From Thermoleophilaceae bacterium (GTDB taxonomy: Bacteria; Actinomycetota; Thermoleophilia; Solirubrobacterales; JACPNS01), in the NCBI GenBank assembly GCA_016463365.1, contig JAEMRJ010000137.1, forward strand, positions 1 to 5,443: a stretch of DNA of 5,443 bases, written 5' to 3'. Positions within the stretch are counted from its first letter, which is position 1, and each line of letters begins with the position of its first letter. Below, in pieces: positions 1-4,772 of this stretch. The translations under genes and the position numbers were made by a program. The notes under the pieces were generated by a model. The model was given only the letters and a program-made list of their open reading frames with translations, was not told where the DNA came from and made no database searches.

Positions 1-43
1 GCTGGGGGCCGAGCGGTCGCAGGTTCAAATCCTGTCTCCCCGA
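1..43 (+). tRNA. tRNA-Pro(GGG), 3' part only (5' half lies outside the window)
   Basis: The first bases fit tRNA positions 31-73. Base 1 is position 31, bases 2-8 (CTGGGGG) form the anticodon loop with U33 and anticodon GGG, and 9-13 (CCGAG) are the 3' anticodon stem. A 5-nt variable loop follows at 14-18. The T arm is GCAGG / TTCAAAT / CCTGT at 19-35, the 3' acceptor strand CTCCCCG is at 36-42, and the discriminator A is at 43. The terminal G72 implies C1, a hallmark of bacterial tRNA-Pro, and G37 also fits. No CCA is encoded; the next bases are TTTG. Whether the gene is intact cannot be judged because the 5' half is not in the window. Confidence 0.8.
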
Positions 44-101
44 TTTGTTCGAAATCATGACCATCCATTACGTGCGCAAGCGCGCGGTGCCGTTGACCCC
101 C

Positions 102-144
102 GCTGGGGGCCGAGCGGTCGCAGGTTCAAATCCTGTCTCCCCGA
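102..144 (+). pseudogene. Second copy of the tRNA-Pro 3' part, without a 5' half
   Basis: Bases 102-144 repeat 1-43 exactly. The upstream sequence (55-101) has no D arm and no 5' acceptor strand. The base at 101 is C, where an intact anticodon stem would need G to pair with the 3' stem CCGAG. This copy therefore cannot fold into a tRNA and is a fragment. A fragment running from the anticodon loop to the 3' end is the usual footprint of tyrosine-recombinase integration at a tRNA gene. Confidence 0.75.
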
Positions 145-145
145 T

Positions 146-1570
146 TTGACGGATATAGCCCGATCCAATGGTTTCTTGACGGTCGAACAGCGACGTGCCG
201 TCGGGCGCACCGCGCGCAAGCGTGTGCCGCGGTCGTCGCTTGCCGCTTTCGAGCCGCTTGACGACATGCGCGATCCGGTCGCCCTGCTCCAGATGGACGA
301 CGAAGGCCGACTCGAAGACCTCGTTCCGATCCGTTACGGCCGCATGCTCACGTCACCGTTCGCGTTTTATCGCGGCGCGGCGTCGCTGATGGCAAACGAC
401 CTCGCCCGCAAAGAGCACACTGACCTGTTCGCGCAGCTGTGCGGCGATGCGCACCTCTCGAACTTTGGTCTCTTTGCTGCGCCCGACCGGCGACTCGTAT
501 TTGACTGCAACGACTTCGACGAGACGCTCCCCGGTCCCTGGGAATGGGACATCAAGCGACTCGCGGCCAGCACTGTGATCGCAGGCCGGTCGATCGGTGC
601 CACCGAAGCACAGTCGCACGCAGCAGTGGTTTCGCTCTGCGGTGCCTACCGCGATCGGATTCGTGAGCTGGCTGACATGAGCAACCTTGAGGTCTGGCAC
701 CAGCGACTCGAGGTGGACCGCCTGCTCGAGCTTCTCAAGGCGAACGCACGGACCGCCTCAGCCAAGCGCGTCACCAAACTCGCAGACAAGGCCTACACAC
801 GGGACAGCATCCGCGAGTTCACGAAGCTCACCGAGGTCGTCGACGGCAAGCTGCGCATCGCTGCCGCGCCGCCGATCATCGTGCCGGTAGAAGATGTCGC
901 CAAACACTTCGACATCGATATTTCTGAGGAGTACGTCGAGAACTTCCTAAGAACGGTGATCGACTCATACAAAGAGCGTCTGCTCACCGATCGCAAGCGG
1001 CTGCTCGATCAGTACGAACTTGTGCATCTGGCAAGGAAGATCGTCGGCGTCGGCAGCGTCGGCACGCGCGTCTGGATCGTGCTGCTGATCGGCCGCGACA
1101 CAGGAGACCCACTCTTCCTGCAGATCAAAGAGGCAGGTCCGTCTGTCTACGAACGCTATCTCGGCAGGAGCGACTACGAGTTTGCGGGCCAGCGTGTGAT
1201 TGCCGGTCAGCGACTGATGCAGGGTGCGTCAGATCCGCTGCTCGGTTGGGACAACTTCACGACCCCGGACGGCATCGAGCGCGAGTTCTACGTGCGACAG
1301 CTCAAAGACTGGAAGGGCTCAGCCAAGATCGAGAAATTCTCTCCGGAGTCGCTCGCCGAGTACGCATCGCTCTGCGCCCGAGTTCTCGCGCGGGCCCACG
1401 CGCGCTCGGGGGATCGCATCGCGATCGCCTCATACATCGGCAAGGGCGATGCCCTGGGTCACGCGCTGGCAGACTTCTCGGCTGCCTACGCGGATCAGAA
1501 CGACCGTGACTACGCTCGCATGCGCGAGGCCGTTGCGGACGGCAGGATTGTCGTCCGCGAGGGTGTCTGA
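146..1570 (+). CDS. DUF2252 family protein (uncharacterised, kinase-like motifs)
   Basis: This is a full-length member (474 aa) of the DUF2252 family, whose function is unknown to me. Recognisable blocks include the N-terminal GR-x2-R-x3-PRS segment (20-30), RDPVALL (42-48), PIRYGRML-x2-PFAFYRGAA (61-79), CGDAHLSNFG (99-108), VFDCNDFDETLPGPWEWD (118-135) and KRLAAS (137-142). Further on are a Gly-rich GVGSVGT (301-307) followed by LFLQIKEA (323-330), FYVRQLKDWKGS (381-392), ARAHARSGD (415-423) and YADQNDRDYA (448-457). No signal peptide or membrane helix is seen, so it is probably cytosolic. The start is uncertain. TTG at 146 lies within the tRNA-derived repeat and TTG at 176 is the next choice; neither has a clear Shine-Dalgarno sequence, and the frame stays open back to the window edge. 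The first conserved residues are at about 20, so either start preserves the domain. The CGDAH and DCNDFDE motifs resemble the catalytic loop and metal site of phosphotransferase folds; this is inference. The next gene begins 28 nt downstream. Confidence 0.88.
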   Translation: MTDIARSNGFLTVEQRRAVGRTARKRVPRSSLAAFEPLDDMRDPVALLQMDDEGRLEDLVPIRYGRMLTSPFAFYRGAASLMANDLARKEHTDLFAQLCGDAHLSNFGLFAAPDRRLVFDCNDFDETLPGPWEWDIKRLAASTVIAGRSIGATEAQSHAAVVSLCGAYRDRIRELADMSNLEVWHQRLEVDRLLELLKANARTASAKRVTKLADKAYTRDSIREFTKLTEVVDGKLRIAAAPPIIVPVEDVAKHFDIDISEEYVENFLRTVIDSYKERLLTDRKRLLDQYELVHLARKIVGVGSVGTRVWIVLLIGRDTGDPLFLQIKEAGPSVYERYLGRSDYEFAGQRVIAGQRLMQGASDPLLGWDNFTTPDGIEREFYVRQLKDWKGSAKIEKFSPESLAEYASLCARVLARAHARSGDRIAIASYIGKGDALGHALADFSAAYADQNDRDYARMREAVADGRIVVREGV

Positions 1571-1589
1571 CCAACAACACTGTGACGAC

Positions 1590-1594
1590 GGGAG
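1590..1594 (+). promoter_or_regulatory. Ribosome binding site of the quinone oxidoreductase gene
   Basis: GGGAG ends 4 nt before ATG 1599. The spacing is short, but it supports this start over the frame's upstream extension into the DUF2252 gene. The second in-frame ATG at 1614 would be 19 nt away, which is too far. Confidence 0.5.
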
Positions 1595-1598
1595 TCGG

Positions 1599-2582
1599 AT
1601 GCGCGCGATCAGAATGAACGTGACCGGTGGCGGTCCGGACGATGCCGTCGAAGAAGAGATTGCGGCACCAGAACCGAGCGATCACGGTCTGATCGTCGAT
1701 GTCCGGTCCGCCGGCGTTTCTTTCCCGGATCTCCTGCTGAGCAAGGGCGAATACCAGATCAAGCCTGAGCCGCCTTTCACGCTCGGCTCGGAGGGTGCTG
1801 GTCGCGTTGCCCATGCGCCAGCCGGCAGCGGATTTGAAGTCGGGGATCGCGTTGCTTTTCTTTCGCTCGGGGCATATGCCGAGCAGGTCGTCACGGCCCC
1901 GCTGATGACCTTCAAGTTGCCGGATGCGCTCGACTACCACGAGGGCGCTGCGCTGATCATCAATTACCACACGGTTCTGTTCGCGCTGCGTGACCGCGGT
2001 CAGCTCAAGAACGGCGAGACGATTCTGATCCAGGGCGCGGCCGGAGGGGTGGGCACCGCGGCGATCCAGGTCGCCAAAGCGATGGGCGCGCGCGTGATCG
2101 CCGCAGTTTCATCGGACGAGAAGGCCGAGGTCGCGCTGGAGGCCGGCGCCGACGAGATCGTGTTTTCCGGTGGCGATGAGTGGCTGGGCCGCACCAGGGA
2201 AATGACCGAAGGGCGCGGCGTTGACGTGGTGCTCGATCCGGTCGGCGGCAAGCGCTTCATCGACAACCTGCGTGCCCTCGCCGAGGGCGGCCGTCTGCTG
2301 GTTGTCGGCTTTGCTGAAGGGTCAATCCCTGAGGTCAAGGTGAATCGTCTGCTGCTGCGAAACACTTCGGTGGTCGGGGTTGCCTGGGGCGCCTTCGTTG
2401 GCACCCGGCCGGAACTCGCCCATGAGATCGGCGAGACGGTCAACGCGATGGCCACGCGTGGCGAGATCAAGCCGATGATCGGCAGGGTCTTCAATTTCGA
2501 GGATGCGGCGGATGCACTGAAGCTGCTCGACGAACGCAAGGCGACCGGCAAGGTCGTACTCCAAATCTCCGAGGACGAATAG
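1599..2582 (+). CDS. NADPH:quinone oxidoreductase-like MDR family protein (zinc-free)
   Basis: This 327-aa protein has the size and layout of the QOR branch of medium-chain dehydrogenases/reductases. The N-terminal GroES-like domain (about 1-120) carries SAGVSFPDLLLSKGEY (37-52), GSEGAGRV (63-70), VGDRV (81-85) and GAYAEQVV (91-98). The Rossmann part has IQGAAGGVGTAAIQVAKAMGA (144-164) with the AxxGxxG nucleotide motif at 147-153, then GRGVDVVLDPVGG (205-217) and GGRLLVVGFA (230-239). The cysteines and histidine that bind zinc in alcohol dehydrogenases are absent, which is normal for QOR. Members reduce quinones, enones or aldehydes with NADPH; the substrate here cannot be told. ATG 1599 is chosen because the mature QOR N-terminus (MRAI) begins there and GGGAG precedes it; the frame is open further upstream but encodes nothing QOR-like. 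The gene lies 28 nt after the DUF2252 stop and directly abuts the peroxiredoxin gene, suggesting an oxidative or electrophile stress operon. Confidence 0.9.
   Translation: MRAIRMNVTGGGPDDAVEEEIAAPEPSDHGLIVDVRSAGVSFPDLLLSKGEYQIKPEPPFTLGSEGAGRVAHAPAGSGFEVGDRVAFLSLGAYAEQVVTAPLMTFKLPDALDYHEGAALIINYHTVLFALRDRGQLKNGETILIQGAAGGVGTAAIQVAKAMGARVIAAVSSDEKAEVALEAGADEIVFSGGDEWLGRTREMTEGRGVDVVLDPVGGKRFIDNLRALAEGGRLLVVGFAEGSIPEVKVNRLLLRNTSVVGVAWGAFVGTRPELAHEIGETVNAMATRGEIKPMIGRVFNFEDAADALKLLDERKATGKVVLQISEDE
2571..2575 (+). promoter_or_regulatory. Ribosome binding site of the peroxiredoxin gene, inside the upstream gene
   Basis: GAGGA lies in the last codons of the oxidoreductase gene, 7 nt before ATG 2583. 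The oxidoreductase stop TAG (2580-2582) directly precedes that ATG, so terminating ribosomes can restart at once. Confidence 0.65.
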
Positions 2583-3065
2583 ATGTCGCCAAAGCTGCTC
2601 AGCCGCCCACTCAAGGACGGCGCCAAGGCCCCAGACTTCACACTGCTGGACCAGGACGGGGCGGAAGTCAGCCTGTATGACCTCCTGAAGGAAGGCCCCG
2701 TCGTCGTGTTCTTCTACCCGCGCGCCTTCACGCCGGTCTGCACGGCAGAGGCCTGCGCGTTCCGCGACAGCTTTGAGGAGTTCGCCTCGGCCGGCGCGCG
2801 AATCGTCGGAATCAGCACCGACGGCGTCGAAAAGCAGAAGACTTTTCACACTAAGTACCAGCTGAGCTTTCCGGTGCTGAGCGACCCGAAGGGCGACGTC
2901 TACGGCGCCTTCGGCCTGCGCTCTTCGTCAAAGATCTGGCAGCTCAACGACCGCGTGACGTTCGTGATCGATCGCGAAGGAACAGTGCGCCACCACTCCA
3001 GTGGGGCGCTCGTTTCAGACCCGCATGTCCAGAAATCGCTCAAAGCGGTTCTCGCGCTCAAATAG
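2583..3065 (+). CDS. bcp: Peroxiredoxin of the BCP/PrxQ type (thiol peroxidase)
   Basis: This 160-aa AhpC/TSA-fold protein should reduce hydrogen peroxide or organic hydroperoxides in the cytosol, recharged by thioredoxin or a similar thiol donor. The active site PRAFTPVCTAEAC (46-58) has the PxxxTxxC signature with Pro46, Thr50 and peroxidatic Cys53. A second cysteine, Cys58, is five residues on, which is the resolving position of atypical two-Cys BCP/PrxQ enzymes. APDFTLLDQDG (16-26) is the typical N-terminal strand, VGISTDG (75-81) the following strand, and Arg124 in NDRVTFVID (122-130) fits the conserved active-site arginine. No export signal is seen. The ATG follows the oxidoreductase stop with no gap, with GAGGA at good distance, so translation is coupled. 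Family assignment is firm. The subgroup (BCP rather than AhpE-like) rests mainly on Cys58 and on length. Confidence 0.92.
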   Translation: MSPKLLSRPLKDGAKAPDFTLLDQDGAEVSLYDLLKEGPVVVFFYPRAFTPVCTAEACAFRDSFEEFASAGARIVGISTDGVEKQKTFHTKYQLSFPVLSDPKGDVYGAFGLRSSSKIWQLNDRVTFVIDREGTVRHHSSGALVSDPHVQKSLKAVLALK

Positions 3066-3075
3066 ACACACTCAC

Positions 3076-3104
3076 TTGACGCGGCCCTGATCTGCGCCGA
3101 TACT
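3076..3104 (+). promoter_or_regulatory. Sigma70-like promoter of the lemA operon, predicted leaderless
   Basis: The -35 is TTGACG (3076-3081, five of six consensus bases), the spacer is 17 bp, and the -10 is GATACT (3099-3104, four of six). A start about 7 nt after the -10 falls at 3111-3112, on the A of the lemA ATG. There is no Shine-Dalgarno sequence before that ATG. Leaderless messages are common in actinobacteria, which fits. Confidence 0.6.
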
Positions 3105-3111
3105 GGATCAG
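3087..3111. promoter_or_regulatory. Inverted repeat around the lemA -10 (candidate operator)
   Basis: CTGATC (3087-3092) and GATCAG (3106-3111) are perfect 6-bp inverted arms separated by 13 bp. The dyad centre is at 3099, at the start of the -10 element, and the right arm ends at the base before the start codon. A dimeric repressor could bind here; chance occurrence is also possible. Confidence 0.3.
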
Positions 3112-3678
3112 ATGTCTCTCCCAGCCTTCGCCGGGGCAGCGGCAGTTGTAATTGTTGTCTGGGCGGTCTACACCTATAACTATTTGATCCATGCTCGTGC
3201 GAAGGTGCGCGAAGGATTCAGTGGCGTCGACGTGCAGCGCAGGCTCCGTCACGACCTCGTGCCAAACCTCTGCGAGGCGGTTCGCGGCAGCGTCGTCCAC
3301 GAGAACGAAACCCTCCGTGCTGCTGCGGCTCGACGCAGCAAGGCAATCGCGGCCAGCCGACCCCAGGATGTCGAGGCGGCCGAGAATTCGCTGGCAGAAG
3401 GGCTTTCCCGGCTTCTGGCGCTCGCTGAGCGCTATCCGCAACTCAAATCCTCTGAGCAGTTCACCAAGCTCGCCGCCGAGCTGATTGCAACTGAGGATGA
3501 AATACAGGCCGCTCGCGCGATCTACAACGCAAACGTCGAGTTCTACAACACGCGCGCCCAGCGTCTGCCGACTTCATTGGTCGCGAGCTGGATGAAGCCA
3601 AGAAGCTTCAAGTATCTGCGACTCGAACCGATCGACGTCGCCAAGGCGGTCCCGCCGGTGGGAGTATTCGCAGCATGA
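3112..3678 (+). CDS. lemA: LemA family membrane-anchored protein
   Basis: This 188-aa protein is a typical LemA-family member. One N-terminal hydrophobic helix (about 5-22) is followed by YNYLIHARAKVREGFSGVDVQ (22-42), the basic RRLRHDLVPNL (43-53) matching the family's RxDLIPNL block, and a helical body with ASRPQDVEAAENSL (81-94), LAERYPQLKSSEQFTKLAAEL (104-124) and TEDEIQAARAIYNANVEFYNT (127-147). The protein should sit in the membrane with most of its mass as a helical bundle on one side. Its molecular role is poorly defined across bacteria. There is no Shine-Dalgarno site, but a promoter ends just upstream. The gene lies 46 nt after the peroxiredoxin stop and overlaps the next gene by ATGA, so it heads a two-gene unit with a membrane protein partner. 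Confidence 0.92.
   Translation: MSLPAFAGAAAVVIVVWAVYTYNYLIHARAKVREGFSGVDVQRRLRHDLVPNLCEAVRGSVVHENETLRAAAARRSKAIAASRPQDVEAAENSLAEGLSRLLALAERYPQLKSSEQFTKLAAELIATEDEIQAARAIYNANVEFYNTRAQRLPTSLVASWMKPRSFKYLRLEPIDVAKAVPPVGVFAA
3660..3664 (+). promoter_or_regulatory. Ribosome binding site of the lemA-linked membrane protein gene
   Basis: GGGAG lies within the end of lemA, 10 nt before ATG 3675. Together with the ATGA overlap (3675-3678), it fixes the start of the downstream gene and implies coupled translation. Confidence 0.55.
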
Positions 3679-4772
3679 GCTCCGACGGAAACGAGATCGG
3701 CTCGCGCATCGGCGCCCCGCTGCCGCCATCGATGGGACGCAGACGCCGCGCGGTCATGGTCGCCGGTCATCGCGCTCCGGCGACCGCAACTGTCACGCGC
3801 GGGAAGCACCTGCGAAGGCTGATCGGGGCGCGCAAATACATCTGGTCGCTCGCGCTGATCGGCGGCGGAGTGTTCCTGCTCGGCGCGTCGACCGGGAGGG
3901 TGCTCTATGCCGCAGTCCCGCCACTGGTGGTGCTGGCCGTGATCCTTGTGATGGTCTGGCGCGACGCGACGCGCCTGGCCGCACGTGACTTCTTCGCCGG
4001 GTACGCGCTTGACCACCGGTTCAATTTCAGCGAGCGGATGTCGCTGATGGAGACGACACCGTTGCTCGGGGCAGGCGACCGCCGGCGGTGCGAGAACTAC
4101 ATGGAGGGTCCGCTGGAAGACGTTGATGGCGTGGCGGTCGGTCTTGCGCACTACGTCTTTGAGACGCGCGAAGACAGGTCAGACCGCCGCAAGCGGCCGA
4201 TCACTGTCTACTCGCCGCACGCCTACACGATTGCGGTGGTCGACCTGCCACGCGCGATGCGAGTTTTTCCGGGGGTGTTCCTGGGTCGACGCGGAGGGTT
4301 TTTCGGGCGCGATGAGTGGCTCGACAGACCGTCGCTGGTCCCGGTTGAGCTTGAGAGCTCCGAGCTCGCCAACAAGTACGAACTGCTCGTGCGAGACAAC
4401 CAGGACCGAGGCAGACTGCTTGAGCTGTTCAAGCCGAGCTTTCAGATCTGGCTCGGAAACCGGCCCTTCCAGACCTACTTCGAGTACAGCGGCGGCACGC
4501 TGGTCACGTATGTGCCCAAGCGCCTGACTGCCGGCGAAGACCTTGACGCGATGCTCGCCGCCGCCAGCTGGATCGCTCGTCGGATCACGGCAGAGGGCGA
4601 GCCGCTGCATTCAGTGGAGGAGAGCCAGCCGCCACCGGTCCAGCTGCATGCATTCCCCGATCCGCCGCCGGCAACCAAGCCTCACGCCGAACCGACGCTA
4701 CGCGCCGTGCCCGAGCCGGCGCAGGCACAGTCAAACCGCCAAATTTCTGTGCCGCCGCCCTCAGCGCGCTGA
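3675..4772 (+). CDS. Two-helix membrane protein linked to LemA, DUF3137-like
   Basis: This 365-aa protein has a basic N-terminus (RRRR at 22-25, further Arg/Lys to 54) and two predicted membrane helices (about 56-71 and 77-95) joined by a very short turn. A soluble domain follows (about 100-305) and then a Pro-rich low-complexity tail (about 316-365). By the positive-inside rule both termini should face the cytoplasm. The soluble part has RRCENYMEGPLEDV (137-150), VPVELESSELANKYELLVRD (222-241) and LFKPSFQIWL (251-260). This order and spacing resemble the C-terminal half of DUF3137 proteins, which are often encoded beside lemA. That assignment is by pattern memory and should be tested by a profile search. 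Translation is coupled to lemA by a 4-nt overlap. The 3' end overlaps the convergent gene by 12 nt. No catalytic motif is evident; function is unknown, presumably working with LemA. Confidence 0.85.
   Translation: MSSDGNEIGSRIGAPLPPSMGRRRRAVMVAGHRAPATATVTRGKHLRRLIGARKYIWSLALIGGGVFLLGASTGRVLYAAVPPLVVLAVILVMVWRDATRLAARDFFAGYALDHRFNFSERMSLMETTPLLGAGDRRRCENYMEGPLEDVDGVAVGLAHYVFETREDRSDRRKRPITVYSPHAYTIAVVDLPRAMRVFPGVFLGRRGGFFGRDEWLDRPSLVPVELESSELANKYELLVRDNQDRGRLLELFKPSFQIWLGNRPFQTYFEYSGGTLVTYVPKRLTAGEDLDAMLAAASWIARRITAEGEPLHSVEESQPPPVQLHAFPDPPPATKPHAEPTLRAVPEPAQAQSNRQISVPPPSAR
4761..4772. other. 12-bp palindrome holding the stop codons of two convergent genes
   Basis: TCAGCGCGCTGA equals its own reverse complement. 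Read on either strand it encodes Ser-Ala-Arg-stop, so both converging genes end with the same tripeptide and share these 12 bases. The symmetry stops at the flanking bases (C at 4760, A at 4773). Confidence 0.9.

Larger units (their letters stand above)
1..148. repeat. 47-bp perfect direct repeat (1-47 and 102-148), period 101
   Basis: Bases 1-47 and 102-148 are identical, including TTTG beyond the tRNA discriminator base; they diverge at 48 (T) and 149 (A). The left limit of copy 1 is the window edge, so identity is at least 47 bp. The 54-bp spacer (48-101) holds no recognisable gene. The layout resembles attL/attR around an element that has been almost wholly lost. An internal tandem duplication or an assembly join at a repeat would look similar. 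Confidence 0.85.

Noticed and set aside
93..98. TTGACC as a -35 box for the DUF2252 gene (and TTGACG at 146 and 176)
   Set aside because: No acceptable -10 lies 16-18 bp downstream of any of them; GATATA at 152-157 has no matching -35.
57..149. Plus-strand 30-codon frame from ATG 57 ending in GSNPVSPI
   Set aside because: More than half of it is translated tRNA fragment (the GSNPVSP peptide is another common false tRNA product). There is no ribosome binding site and no similarity to an integrase C-terminus that I can recognise.
55..267. Minus-strand open frame of 70 codons containing RQDLNLRPLGPQ
   Set aside because: The motif is the antisense translation of the tRNA-Pro 3' half and is a well-known false protein produced around tRNA genes. 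It also overlaps the DUF2252 gene on the opposite strand.
1224..1598. Upstream extension of the quinone oxidoreductase frame to ATG 1224
   Set aside because: The added residues are Arg/Ser/Thr-rich shadow sequence of the DUF2252 gene, with no MDR similarity. The true N-terminus MRAI starts at 1599.
1302..2849. Long minus-strand open frames antisense to the oxidoreductase and peroxidase genes
   Set aside because: They are Ser/Arg/Ala-rich shadows in high-GC sequence with no recognisable domain, opposite two well-identified genes.
3543..4151. Minus-strand frame of about 200 codons opposite lemA and its partner
   Set aside because: Composition is His/Arg/Pro-rich without any family motif, and it runs through two coupled real genes on the other strand.
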